A stretch of 64,000 nucleotides of DNA from Sulfurimicrobium sp963741495 (GTDB lineage: Bacteria > Pseudomonadota > Gammaproteobacteria > Burkholderiales > Sulfuricellaceae), in contig CAVUID010000023.1 of NCBI GenBank assembly GCA_963741495.1, positions 31,064 to 95,063 of the forward strand, read 5' to 3'. Positions 1 to 8,856 of the stretch are shown piece after piece. The notes beneath the pieces were generated by a model. It did no database searches, had not been told where the DNA came from, and worked only from the letters and a program-made list of their open reading frames with translations. The number at the start of each line of letters is the position of its first letter. The stretch's first letter is position 1. The translations under genes and the position numbers were made by a program.

Positions 1-591
1 CTTCCAACCGGTCGCCCATACCACTGCACCGGCCTTGATCTGTACTGTTTCTTCCTGCATGTCCAGGTCCACGGCATCGTACTTGCACGCGGCCTTGATC
101 TTGTCAGCTTCGGGCGTACCAATCACGGACGGATCAACCACATATCGCTGGGGATAGGACATCCGGCTTGGCAGAAAAGCCGCCTTGACCTTGCCCAGAT
201 TGTAGTTGAACGCATCGTCAACCATGGTTTCGGCAGCATCACCGCAGTCGCCGCAGGCTGTGCAGTTTTCATTCACATAGCGCGGCGCAATCTTGACGCT
301 GGCGGTGTAATCACCGGGGGAACCGGTAATGCCGGTCACTTCTGCCATGGTCAGAATGCGGATGCGCTTGTTCTGCTTGACGCGGCGCTGGTTGATTTCC
401 AGACCACACGTGGGGTGACATAGCTTTGGGAAATAACGGTAGAGCTGGGACACACGCCCACCCAAAGCCGGGTTCTTTTCAATCAGCACCACTTCCTTGC
501 CGCATTCAGCTGCTTCAAGCGCAGCTGTCATGCCGCTGATGCCACCGCCTACGACCAGAATGGTCTGGTTGGTTGCAACGACTTCCGTCAT
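1..591 (-). CDS. qmoA: QmoA-like (HdrA-family) FAD oxidoreductase, 3' end outside window
   Basis: My translation of the minus strand from the ATG at 591 is open to the window edge (197 codons). It begins with an FAD-binding Rossmann motif (VVGGGISGMTAALEAAE) at about residues 13-30, then EKNPALGGRV and FPKLCHPTCGLEIN, a combination typical of QmoA/HdrA-like subunits. A CTACGDCGD cysteine cluster follows near residue 110. QmoA is the flavin subunit of the membrane-associated Qmo complex, which passes electrons between APS reductase and the quinone pool in sulfate reducers and in many sulfur oxidisers. The start is preceded by GGAGG. The C-terminal half lies beyond base 1, so qmoBC and apr neighbours cannot be checked. 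HdrA of a sulfur-oxidising Hdr-like complex is the main alternative. Family assignment is confident; the exact subtype is less so. Confidence 0.8.
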   Translation of the reverse strand, partial: MTEVVATNQTILVVGGGISGMTAALEAAECGKEVVLIEKNPALGGRVSQLYRYFPKLCHPTCGLEINQRRVKQNKRIRILTMAEVTGITGSPGDYTASVKIAPRYVNENCTACGDCGDAAETMVDDAFNYNLGKVKAAFLPSRMSYPQRYVVDPSVIGTPEADKIKAACKYDAVDLDMQEETVQIKAGAVVWATGWK

Positions 592-622
592 CAGGTCTTC
601 CTCCATCACGGATACTGACTAA

Positions 623-643
623 CACCGGCCCTGATGGCCGGTG
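623..643. terminator. Stem-loop upstream of qmoA
   Basis: An 8-bp perfect stem (CACCGGCC/GGCCGGTG) closes a 5-base loop between the qmoA-like gene and the phosphoesterase gene. A short T run (CCTTTTG) follows only on the plus strand, although both flanking genes are on the minus strand. It may be a weak terminator for the phosphoesterase transcript or a leader structure of qmoA. Confidence 0.35.
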
Positions 644-792
644 CCTTTTGCATTAGGTTTACAAGCCCCGCAATGTTACTCTGAATCAGTATCTCAATCC
701 ATCAAACCACCCGGCTGATTTGATTGAATCTTCTTATAGCAGAATAGAGGGTGTAAATTGACCTAAAGCAGTCAGGATTTCCGCGGTGGTAC

Positions 793-1328
793 TCAGTTCT
801 GGACTGGCGTCGGTTCTTCCAGTGCCACATCAAAGATCTCGAACTGCATCGGGCAAGATCCCCCAGCACATAAGTAGCCGGTGCGCCCACGCCACCCACC
901 GTACCAGGATTGACATACCAGCTATGCCCCCCCTTGATGGTCGCTACGGTCTGGATGGATGCCTTGTGATCGTGCCCACAACAAACCAGATCCCAGTCGC
1001 CGGTCGTTGCCAAGGCACGCGCGTAATGAGGGTAGTGGACAATAAAAATATTGCGTCCACAAAGATTGATGCCCGCGTCCTGGCCATAGAAACGGATCAC
1101 GCTACCCGGCTCGGCAGCCAGCTTGGACATGGTAAAGAGATCGCCGGTATTGTTGCCGTAAATCACGTGTACCGGCAGGCCGAATTTCAGCAGCGATTTC
1201 AACGTATGCGGCGCCACCACGTCGCCGCAGTGAATCACCGCCTCGGCGCCCTGAGCCTTGGCAGCTTCAACTGCAGCCGCCATCAGATGACGGTTATCGT
1301 GGCTATCGGAAATGATGCATATTTTCAT
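793..1328 (-). CDS. YfcE/MJ0936-type metallophosphoesterase, frameshifted near its C terminus
   Basis: The translation shows the calcineurin-like two-metal phosphodiesterase motifs in order: SDSHDN near the N terminus, HCGDVV, YGNN, HYPH and CCGHDH, followed by NPGTVGG. This is the small single-domain YfcE/MJ0936 family, which hydrolyses phosphodiesters in vitro; the natural substrate is usually unknown. After GDLA (about base 855) the open frame runs on to 702 with unlike sequence. In the neighbouring frame it reads MQFEIFDVALEEP and stops at 793, the typical short C-terminal strand of the family. I therefore take 793 as the true end, with a single-base indel. The ATG at 1328 is the only sensible start. 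It may be cotranscribed with ppa (69 bases apart), although no shared function is evident. Confidence 0.8.
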
Positions 1329-1397
1329 GAGAGTTTGCCATCAGTGTTCAGCAATCAGCTTCCCGCCAGCGAATTCGCTGACCACTGACCGCCAGTG

Positions 1398-1946
1398 TTA
1401 AAACATCGGTTTTTCGACTGCATTCTGGAATCGTTTTACGCCGTCAAGAATTTCCTGCTTGGCTTCCTCGGCCCCTACCCAACCCTGCACCCTGACCCAC
1501 TTGCCTGCTTCCAGGTCCTTGTAGTGCTCGAAGAAATGCGTGATCTGGGCGGTGGTCCACTCGGGCAAATCGCGCGGTGACTCGACATTGCGGTAAATAT
1601 TGCACAGCTTGTCAATCGGCACCGCCAACAGCTTGGCATCAACACCTGCCTCATCTTCCATCTTGAGCATGCCCACTGGGCGACAACGCACCACCACACC
1701 GGTCATAAGGGGCACAGGCGTGATCACCAGCACGTCAACAGGGTCCCCGTCTTCGGACAGGGTGTGAGGAATATAGCCATAGTTGCAGGGATAATGCATG
1801 GCGGTGGACATGAAGCGGTCCACAAACATTGCACCAGTGCGCTTGTCCACTTCGTATTTGACAGGATCACCGTGCATGGGGATTTCGATGATGACGTTGA
1901 AGTCGTTGGGCAGGTCGCTGCCTGATGTTACTCGATCCAGATTCAC
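1398..1946 (-). CDS. ppa: Inorganic pyrophosphatase, soluble family I
   Basis: Soluble Mg-dependent enzyme that hydrolyses PPi to two phosphates in the cytoplasm. At 182 residues it matches bacterial family I. The signature region is present: EIPMHGDPVKYEVDK near the N terminus, HYPCNYGYIPHTL, and EDGDPVDVLV carrying the metal-binding aspartates. It appears to start at a GTG (1946) with GGAAAGAGA about 5 bases upstream; no ATG is available in that region. It lies downstream of the membrane H+-pyrophosphatase gene, with a terminator-like hairpin between them. The cell therefore encodes both a PPi-wasting and a PPi-energy-conserving enzyme side by side. Confidence 0.95.
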   Translation of the reverse strand: MNLDRVTSGSDLPNDFNVIIEIPMHGDPVKYEVDKRTGAMFVDRFMSTAMHYPCNYGYIPHTLSEDGDPVDVLVITPVPLMTGVVVRCRPVGMLKMEDEAGVDAKLLAVPIDKLCNIYRNVESPRDLPEWTTAQITHFFEHYKDLEAGKWVRVQGWVGAEEAKQEILDGVKRFQNAVEKPMF

Positions 1947-2014
1947 TTTAAGTCTCTTTCCAGGAAGGTTAAATAAGCGCGCATTATACCCATATAAACC
2001 ACAGCCACAAAAAA

Positions 2015-2040
2015 GGGCGGGAAGCCCGCCCTTTTTTATT
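2015..2040. terminator. Rho-independent terminator after hppA
   Basis: A 7-bp G/C stem GGGCGGG/CCCGCCC with a 3-base loop is flanked by A6 on the left and T6 on the right, so it can act in both directions. It lies just past the stop of hppA (minus strand) and before ppa. Confidence 0.85.
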
Positions 2041-2054
2041 CAAACGCCTGCCGG

Positions 2055-4110
2055 TCAGATCAGAGGCACAATCATCAGTGCAACGATGTTGATGATCTTG
2101 ATCAGCGGATTCACCGCCGGGCCTGCCGTATCCTTGTAAGGATCACCCACGGTATCGCCGGTTACCGCTGCCTTGTGAGCTTCGGAACCCTTACCGCCGT
2201 AGTTGCCTTCCTCGATGTATTTCTTGGCGTTATCCCATGCACCACCACCGGTGGTCATGGAAATAGCCACGAAAATACCGGTAATGATTGTACCGATCAG
2301 TACGCCACCCAAAGCCTGCGCACCCAGGGTCAGACCGACGATGAGGGGAACAGCCACCGGCAGCAGGGAAGGAACAATCATCTCCTTGATCGCGGCCTTG
2401 GTCAGCATGTCCACGCAGGTGCCATACTCCGGCTTGGCCTTGCCTTCCATGATTCCTGGAATTTCCTTGAACTGGCGGCGCACTTCGACCACCACGGAAC
2501 CTGCCGCACGACCCACTGCTTCCATGCCCATTGCAGCGAACAGGTAAGGGACCATGCCGCCGATAAACAGGCCGATGATCACCATGTGATTGGACAGATC
2601 GAATGTCATGGCGATTGCATTGGCGTCCAGTCCAGTTGCCTTGGCGCCCAGCGCATGAGTGTAGTCAGCGAACAGCACCAGCGCGGCCAGGCCTGCGGAG
2701 CCAATTGCGTAACCCTTGGTCACTGCCTTGGTCGTATTGCCCACCGCATCCAGCGGATCAGTAATGTTGCGGATTTCATCCGGCAAACCGGCCATTTCAG
2801 CGATACCGCCAGCGTTATCTGTGATCGGGCCGTAGGCGTCAAGCGCAACAATGATACCGGCCATGGACAGCATGGAAGTCGCTGCAATGGCGATACCGTA
2901 CAGGCCGCCCAGGGCATAGGCGCCGCCAATAGCAGCGCAGACAGCCAGTACTGGAGCAGCGGTTGACTTCATCGACACACCCAGGCCGGCAATCACGTTA
3001 GTACCGTGACCAGTGGTAGATGCTTCCGCAATATGACGTACCGGACCGAACTCGGTCGCAGTGTAATATTCGGTAATCCACACCAGAGCTGCCGTCAATC
3101 CCAGACCGATCAGGGAAGCCAGATACAGATTCATCGACGTAACCATCTTGCCGTCAATCATCACGCCATCGCCCAGAACCCAGGTTGTCACAGGGTAGAA
3201 CGCAATCACCGCCAGCACGCCGGACACGATCAGACCCTTGTACAACGCGTTCATGATCTTGGCGCCAGGCTGCGTCTTGACAAAGAAAGTGCCGATAATG
3301 GAAGCAATAATGGAAACGCCGCCAAGCACCAGCGGATAGATCACTGCCTCGGGGGAGCCGGTAATCATCAGGCCACCCAGCACCATGGTAGCAATAATGG
3401 TCACGGCATAGGTTTCGAACAGGTCGGCTGCCATACCAGCGCAATCGCCCACGTTGTCGCCCACGTTGTCGGCGATCACGGCAGGATTACGTGGGTCATC
3501 TTCTGGAATGCCGGCTTCGACCTTGCCCACCAGATCGGCGCCGACGTCAGCACCCTTGGTGAAGATACCGCCGCCCAGACGGGCAAAGATGGAGATCAGC
3601 GAGCTACCAAAAGCCAGGCCAACCAGCGCATGCGTCGCTTCAGTGGCAGTGGCGCCCATGTTGAGCGTCAGGAAGGCATAGTAACCTGCCACACCCAGAA
3701 GCCCGAGCCCAACCACCAGCAGACCGGTAATTGCACCGCCCTTGAAGGCCACGTTCAGCGCGGCATTGATGCCATCCTTGGCGGCTTCTGCAGTACGCAC
3801 GTTGGCACGCACCGAGACGTTCATGCCGATATAACCAGTCAGACCTGAAAGAATCGCACCAAGCGCAAAACCAACCGCAGTTTGCCAGCCCAGCGCCGCA
3901 AAAATGGCTACCAGCAGAATTACGCCGACGATACCAATCGTTGTGTACTGCCGATTCAGGTAGGCCTGAGCACCTTCCTGCACCGCCGCTGCGATTTCCC
4001 GCATGCGATCGTTGCCGGTTGGCAAACCCAGAATCCACTTGATTGATACTGCCCCATACAAGAAGCGCTGCACCCGCGCACACTAGTGCAAACAAAAGTC
4101 CGACTGACAT
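2055..4110 (-). CDS. hppA: K+-independent membrane H+-translocating pyrophosphatase, frameshift in N-terminal part
   Basis: Integral membrane enzyme that couples PPi hydrolysis to proton pumping across the cytoplasmic membrane. The family core motifs are visible: TKGADVGADLVGKVE and ADNVGDNVGDCAG in the substrate site, and a C-terminal GDTVGDPYKDTAGP. The segment GNTTKAVTKGYA has Lys where K+-dependent enzymes have Ala (GNTTAA), which marks the K+-independent proton-pumping subclass. The main frame opens only at 4073 with a spurious start. The true N terminus, MSVGLLFALVCAGAALLVWGS, lies in another frame from the ATG at 4110 and joins the main frame near base 4,045, so one indel is inferred. 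The complete protein is about 685 residues, usual for the family. It lies in a block with ppa and a PPi-dependent phosphofructokinase. Confidence 0.93.
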
Positions 4111-4257
4111 AATGACCTACCCCTTCTTGCTGATGCTACTAGGCCAATCCGGGCTGGCCCTACGCCCCCGCTGATCGTCCCGCGGCCTTCCCGGCCCGCG
4201 ATCTGACCCTGTTTTTTATAGTTTTACAACTTGCAGATCCTTTTCGGATTCTTGCAT

Positions 4258-4470
4258 TCAGCTTTTCACCACGATACCGCTTTCGAAGCGGTTGCCCGGC
4301 TCGAAGCCAAACACCCGATCCAACTGCATTTCGCGGATCAACTGATCCACCGCTGCCTGACCATGCTCCTTCTGAATCTCAGACAAAACCAGCTTGGCTG
4401 AATTGGCATTGTAGCCGCCACCAAAGCCGGTCTGTATCGTAAGAAGCTGACGCGCCCGGTCAAGCGTCAC
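4258..4470 (-). CDS. Small conserved-looking protein of unknown function
   Basis: A 70-residue ORF starting at a GTG only 9 bases after the phosphofructokinase stop, so probably translated from the same mRNA. The protein is soluble, with a Gly-rich stretch (TGFGGGYN) near residue 15 and an amphipathic helical middle; no signal peptide or metal-binding cysteines. I do not recognise a family. Its place between pfp and hppA suggests a link with PPi metabolism, but that is inference only. The overlapping ATG upstream is out of frame, so GTG is the only available start. Confidence 0.6.
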   Translation of the reverse strand: MTLDRARQLLTIQTGFGGGYNANSAKLVLSEIQKEHGQAAVDQLIREMQLDRVFGFEPGNRFESGIVVKS

Positions 4471-4479
4471 GGCAAATCA

Positions 4480-5733
4480 TTACAGCTTGAATTCCGGCAA
4501 CTTCTTGGCCACAGCCACGTTTTTCAGCGTCACATAATCAGGCAGACCGTCCTTGTAGGGCGGGTAATCTTCTCCCTGAATCAGCGGTGCAAGGTAACGC
4601 TTGCACTTCGCGGTAATGCCGAAGCCATCCTTGGTAATGAAATCCTTGGGCATGAATTTCTCGACGTTCGCCACGTCCTTGAGATCAGCCACGCCGATCT
4701 TGTACTTGTATGGCGAATCAGCAAGACGGTGCACCGTCGGCATAACCGAGTTGCGCCCCTTGGCAGCCAACTCAACGGCAGCCTTGCCAAGCTGGTAAGC
4801 CTGCTTGACGTCAGTCTTGGAAGCCACGTGACGGGCAGCGCGCTGCAGGTAATCAGCAACAGCCCAATGGAACTTGTAGCCCAGTGCATCCTTGATCATG
4901 TTGGCGACCACTGGTGCGGCGCCACCCAGCTGGGCATGACCGAAAGCGTCGCGGGTGCCCTGTTCGGCGAGGAACTTGCCATCCGGGTAGTGGCAGCCTT
5001 CCGACACCACGACGGTACAGAAACCGTGTTTTTTAACGTTCTCGTCCACCTTGGCAAGGAATTTCTTCTGGTCAAATTCCACTTCAGGGAACAGGATAAC
5101 CACCGGAATGCCATGATCTTCAACCAGACCGCCGGCAGCAGCGATCCAACCGGCATGACGACCCATCACCTCGATGACGAACACCTTGGTCGAGGTCTTT
5201 GCCATGGAGCGGACGTCGTAGGATGCTTCCAGCGTTGATACTGCGATATATTTTGCGACCGAGCCAAAGCCGGGGCAGCAATCGGTAATCGGCAGATCAT
5301 TGTCGACCGTCTTGGGCACATGAATAGCCTGGATCGGATAACCCATGGCCTCGGACAACTGGGAAACCTTGAAGCAGGTATCAGCCGAATCGCCACCGCC
5401 GTTATAGAAGAAATAGCCGATATTGTGCGCCTTGAACACCTCGATCAGACGCTCATATTCACGTTTATTGGCTTCCAGCGACTTGAGCTTGAAACGGCAG
5501 GAGCCGAATGCGCCGGAAGGCGTATGGCGCAGGGCGGCAATCGCTTCAGCAGACTCCTTCGAGGTATCGATCAGATCTTCGGTCAGTGCGCCGATAATGC
5601 CGTTGCGGCCAGCGTACACCTTGCCGATGACGTCCTTGTGCTTGCGGGCGGTTTCGATCACGCCACAGGCAGAAGCATTGATGACGGCTGTCACGCCACC
5701 AGATTGAGCATAAAATGCGTTTTTCTTTGCCAT
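4480..5733 (-). CDS. pfp: PPi-dependent 6-phosphofructokinase
   Basis: Catalyses the reversible phosphorylation of fructose 6-phosphate with pyrophosphate, so it can serve glycolysis or, in autotrophs and methylotrophs, run toward fructose 6-phosphate while making PPi. The phosphoryl-donor site reads NGGGDSADT and the catalytic loop PKTVDND. The Asp in the first motif and the Lys before TVDND are the residues that separate PPi enzymes from ATP enzymes (GGDGS and GTIDND). MGRHAGW, the fructose-phosphate site, is intact. I chose the ATG at 5733 (MAKKNAF) because GGAG lies just upstream; the longer reading begins with TTG. It clusters with hppA and ppa, and the H+-PPase would compete for or build the PPi pool this enzyme uses. 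Confidence 0.93.
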   Translation of the reverse strand: MAKKNAFYAQSGGVTAVINASACGVIETARKHKDVIGKVYAGRNGIIGALTEDLIDTSKESAEAIAALRHTPSGAFGSCRFKLKSLEANKREYERLIEVFKAHNIGYFFYNGGGDSADTCFKVSQLSEAMGYPIQAIHVPKTVDNDLPITDCCPGFGSVAKYIAVSTLEASYDVRSMAKTSTKVFVIEVMGRHAGWIAAAGGLVEDHGIPVVILFPEVEFDQKKFLAKVDENVKKHGFCTVVVSEGCHYPDGKFLAEQGTRDAFGHAQLGGAAPVVANMIKDALGYKFHWAVADYLQRAARHVASKTDVKQAYQLGKAAVELAAKGRNSVMPTVHRLADSPYKYKIGVADLKDVANVEKFMPKDFITKDGFGITAKCKRYLAPLIQGEDYPPYKDGLPDYVTLKNVAVAKKLPEFKL

Positions 5734-5757
5734 TCCATTCTCCAACTATTTTTCGTT

Positions 5758-6108
5758 TCAGGCGGCCCGAGTGCTGCGTTGGTCCGCCTCCATTTTCAGC
5801 AGCAACGACACGCATTCCGCGAGGTCATCGTATTCGCGGCGCCCGGTGCCATACTGCTCTCTTTTTGAATAGAAAAACTGGCTGCGGTAAAGGCCGTCCC
5901 CAACCTTGAAAATCACGAAATGGGCGATGCCATCGGTCCAGTACAGTGTCGGGCAGGACGTCATTTCACGGTCGGCAGGATCAAGGCGAATATCGGAATC
6001 CGCCACCTGCACCTCGATCACGCCTGCGCCAAAACGCTCCTTGACCGCGGTTTCCACCACCCACAGCTGGGCGCTGGTGATATCCGGGACGCTTGTTTTT
6101 TTCTTCAT
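5758..6108 (-). CDS. Conserved hypothetical protein, 116 aa
   Basis: Soluble protein of 116 residues with no signal peptide or transmembrane segment. The sequence contains ERFGAGVIEVQVADSDIRLD near residues 25-45, a central CPTLYWTDG, and a Lys/Arg-rich C-terminal third. I do not recognise a family. It sits between adk and pfp on the same strand, 13 bases after adk, suggesting one transcript of nucleotide and sugar-phosphate genes. Some features recall proteins of unknown function encoded beside phosphofructokinase genes in betaproteobacteria, but I cannot verify this. Confidence 0.65.
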   Translation of the reverse strand: MKKKTSVPDITSAQLWVVETAVKERFGAGVIEVQVADSDIRLDPADREMTSCPTLYWTDGIAHFVIFKVGDGLYRSQFFYSKREQYGTGRREYDDLAECVSLLLKMEADQRSTRAA

Positions 6109-6121
6109 CGCAGCCAGGTTT

Positions 6122-6775
6122 TTATTTCAGTGCGGCGAAAATGGCGTCGCGGATCTGATCCACTTTACCGACACCAGCAATTTTCACGCACTTGGGCGCG
6201 CCAGCCGCGCCTGATACGGACCAGTCAGAGTAATACTTGACCAGCGGCTCGGTCTGGGCATGATAGATATCCAGGCGTTTCTTGACGGTTTCTTCCTTGT
6301 CGTCATCGCGCTGGATCAGGTCTTCGCCGGTTTCATCATCCTTGCCGGCCACCTTGGGCGGATTGAACACAACATGGTAGGTGCGACCGGAAGCCACGTG
6401 CACGCGACGGCCTGACATGCGTTTAACGATTTCCTCGTCAGCCACATCGATTTCAACCACGTAGTCGATCGGCACGCCAGCTGCTTTCATCGCTTCAGCT
6501 TGAGGAATGGTGCGCGGGAAGCCGTCAAACAGGTAGCCGTTCTTGCAATCATCCTGGGTCAGGCGCTCTTTCACCATACCGATGATGATGTCGTCGGAGA
6601 CCAAACCGCCCGCATCCATAATTTTCTTGGCAGCCACACCCAGCTCAGAGCCCGCCTTGACGTGGGCGCGCAGCATATCGCCGGTAGAAATCTGCGGAAT
6701 ACCGAACTTTTCCTTGATATAGTTGGCTTGTGTACCTTTACCGGCTCCTGGACCACCGAGAAGAATCATACGCAT
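6122..6775 (-). CDS. adk: Adenylate kinase
   Basis: Interconverts ATP + AMP and 2 ADP in the cytoplasm. The P-loop GGPGAGKGTQ lies at about residues 7-16, the NMP-binding part contains STGDMLRAH, and the signature FDGFPRTIPQA is intact. The LID domain is long (GRTYHVVFNPPK to DDDKEETVKKRL) and lacks zinc cysteines, as is usual in Proteobacteria. Length 217 residues is standard. The ATG at 6775 is preceded by a strong AGGAGGT. The 137 bases upstream are AT-rich and probably hold its promoter. Confidence 0.97.
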   Translation of the reverse strand: MRMILLGGPGAGKGTQANYIKEKFGIPQISTGDMLRAHVKAGSELGVAAKKIMDAGGLVSDDIIIGMVKERLTQDDCKNGYLFDGFPRTIPQAEAMKAAGVPIDYVVEIDVADEEIVKRMSGRRVHVASGRTYHVVFNPPKVAGKDDETGEDLIQRDDDKEETVKKRLDIYHAQTEPLVKYYSDWSVSGAAGAPKCVKIAGVGKVDQIRDAIFAALK

Positions 6776-6912
6776 TGTCTACCTCCTGAAATTTATTAAA
6801 GTGCTCATACAATTGTGGATAAGAATATCTTGTTTTTCTAACTTGCAACAAGGTTATTGTAATTAGCTTACGCTGCACATTTAATTTTTTTTATAAAGAG
6901 ATAAGCCCGTTA

Positions 6913-7680
6913 TTATTCGGCTCCGAGCCTGAACAGAGCACGTACGCGTTCCAGGTCTTCCGCCGTGTCCACACCCGCCGCCTGTGGCAAGGAAATCATG
7001 GCAACGCTGATCCGGTAACCATGCCACATGGCACGCAACTGCTCCAGCGCCTCGAACTGTTCAATCGCCGCTGGCGCCAGGCTGCCATAGGTTTTGAGAA
7101 ATCCAGTGCGATAAGCGTAGATGCCGACATGGCGGTACACTGGCAAGCCCAGCGGAAACTCGCCCGCAGCAAACGCATCCCGGGCATAGGGAATCGGGGC
7201 CCGGCTGAAATACAGGGCATGGCTTTCCCGGTCCAGCACCACCTTCACCACATTGGGATTAAGCATTTCGGCATGCTCGTGAATCCGGTGACAGGCAGTG
7301 GAAATTGCAGCCAGCGGATGCTCATGCAAATGCTGCGCCACGGCGTCGATCAAGGCGGGATCGATCAATGGTTCATCGCCCTGCACGTTGACGACCAGCG
7401 CATCTTCACCCCATCCTCGCTGGACCGCCACCTCTGCAATGCGATCAGTGCCGGAAGCATGATCCGGCGAAGTCATGCACACATTGAGACCATGATCACT
7501 TACGGCTGTTGCGACGCTTTCATTGTCTGTCGCAACCCACACCTCATCGGCCCCGCTTTGCAGCGCCCGCTCTGCGACTCTCACCACCATGGGCTTTCCG
7601 GCAATATCCGCAAGGGGCTTGCCGGGAAGGCGCGTCGAAGCGTAGCGCGCAGGAATTACGACCTTGAAACCAAGCCCCAT
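6913..7680 (-). CDS. kdsB: 3-deoxy-manno-octulosonate cytidylyltransferase
   Basis: Activates KDO as CMP-KDO for attachment to lipid A in LPS synthesis. The N terminus carries the nucleotidyltransferase motif IPARYASTRLPGKPLADI, followed by VATDNESV and VVNVQGDEPLI, all typical of KdsB. Length 255 residues fits. The start codon overlaps the stop of the upstream Trm112-like gene by one base (TGATG), and that gene overlaps lpxK, so the three are almost certainly translationally coupled: lpxK, Trm112-like, kdsB. This block also follows exbBD. Confidence 0.96.
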   Translation of the reverse strand: MGLGFKVVIPARYASTRLPGKPLADIAGKPMVVRVAERALQSGADEVWVATDNESVATAVSDHGLNVCMTSPDHASGTDRIAEVAVQRGWGEDALVVNVQGDEPLIDPALIDAVAQHLHEHPLAAISTACHRIHEHAEMLNPNVVKVVLDRESHALYFSRAPIPYARDAFAAGEFPLGLPVYRHVGIYAYRTGFLKTYGSLAPAAIEQFEALEQLRAMWHGYRISVAMISLPQAAGVDTAEDLERVRALFRLGAE

Positions 7681-7859
7681 CAGACTTCCTCGTCAGCCGG
7701 CAGCTTGCGCGCCTCTTCCTCCAGCATCACAGGAATATCATCCTTGACAGGATAGGCCAGACGACAGGGCTTGCAAACAAGCTCCTGCGCCGTCTTTTTG
7801 TAGACCAGCGGGCCCTTGCACAAAGGGCACACCAGGATTTCAAGTAGTTTCGCGTCCAT
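7680..7859 (-). CDS. Trm112-like zinc-ribbon protein (YcaR family)
   Basis: A 59-residue protein read from the ATG at 7859: it starts MDAKLLEILVCPLCKGPL and ends RKLPADEEV. Two cysteine pairs (CPLC and CKPC) form the small zinc ribbon of the Trm112/UPF0434 family. Bacterial members are routinely found between lpxK and kdsB, as here. Eukaryotic Trm112 activates methyltransferases, but the role of this short bacterial form is not established. It overlaps lpxK by 20 bases at its start and kdsB by one base at its end, so it is part of a coupled operon. Confidence 0.9.
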   Translation of the reverse strand: MDAKLLEILVCPLCKGPLVYKKTAQELVCKPCRLAYPVKDDIPVMLEEEARKLPADEEV

Positions 7860-8856
7860 CCATTTTCCTTAAAAGTTTCAGAATTTCAGGGCCGAAAACC
7901 GGGTCCATTTCTGCCGTCACCGGCAACGCCCAGCATCGGTTGTCAGCAAATGCTGCACATTTCACTGCATCCTTTTCAGTCATCAGCAACGCTTCCGCAT
8001 CAGGCCAATCCAGATCGCCAGGCAGGTAGACATGGTGATCCGGGAAAACATGCGCGACAAAATCCAGCCCCAAACCGTGCAAATGATCAAAAAAACGCTG
8101 AGGATGGCCAATCCCGGCCAAGGCATGCAATTTCAGCCCAGCCAGTTCCGCCGCCGGGCGCGTTTCCCCGGAGCGCAGATTGATCAACAGCTTCCCGTTT
8201 AAATGCATCTGGTATCGTGCCGCCAGCCCATCAAGGACGCAATCCCCATTCATCACGACTGCATCCACCCGATGCAGGCGCCACAAACCTTCGCGCAATG
8301 GTCCGGCCGGCAATAATCTGGCATTGCCAAAGCGGCGCCGACCATCCACCACCGCAATTTCGACATCCCGCCGCAAGCGATAATGCTGCAAGCCGTCATC
8401 ACAAAGAATGACATTACATTCCGGATGCGCATCCAGCAAGGCCCGTCCTACTGCCGCACGGTCCCGCCCCACCCACACTGGACAGGCGGATTTGCGCGCC
8501 AGCAGAACGGGCTCATCCCCTTTCAAGGCCGGATCGTCATCCGGGTCAACCGGACGCGCCTCTATGGCACTGCTGCCATAACCACGGCTCACAATGCCCG
8601 GCATATAGCCCTGTTTTCGCAGAAAATGCGCCAGCCAGAGCACCAGCGGCGTCTTGCCGCTGCCGCCGACGGTAATATTTCCCACTACAATCACCGGCAC
8701 CGGCAGCGACAGGGAAGCCAGCCAACCATATCTGAATGCTGCCCGACGCAAAGCGGAAAGCAGCCAGAACAGGGCGCTGAGGGGCAACAACATAATTTGC
8801 CACGGGCCTTGGCGGTACCACTGCTTTTCCAGCCAGGAACCCGACCCAGCGGTCAC
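7840..8856 (-). CDS. lpxK: Tetraacyldisaccharide 4'-kinase
   Basis: Phosphorylates the 4' position of the lipid A disaccharide at the inner membrane. One hydrophobic N-terminal segment (about residues 20-35 and onward, LLPLSALFWLLSALRRAAF) anchors it, followed by the P-loop GNITVGGSGKTPLV at about residues 58-71. SRGYGS and CDDGLQHYRL are LpxK signatures. It starts with GTG at 8856, overlapping the exbD stop by 4 bases (GTGA). Length 338 residues is normal. It is cotranscribed with exbBD upstream and Trm112-like/kdsB downstream. Confidence 0.95.
   Translation of the reverse strand: MTAGSGSWLEKQWYRQGPWQIMLLPLSALFWLLSALRRAAFRYGWLASLSLPVPVIVVGNITVGGSGKTPLVLWLAHFLRKQGYMPGIVSRGYGSSAIEARPVDPDDDPALKGDEPVLLARKSACPVWVGRDRAAVGRALLDAHPECNVILCDDGLQHYRLRRDVEIAVVDGRRRFGNARLLPAGPLREGLWRLHRVDAVVMNGDCVLDGLAARYQMHLNGKLLINLRSGETRPAAELAGLKLHALAGIGHPQRFFDHLHGLGLDFVAHVFPDHHVYLPGDLDWPDAEALLMTEKDAVKCAAFADNRCWALPVTAEMDPVFGPEILKLLRKMDGRETT

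Noticed and set aside
4185..4205. GC-rich stem before hppA (CGCGG...CCGCG) as a terminator
   Set aside because: No T run on either strand; more likely an unstructured GC-rich leader.
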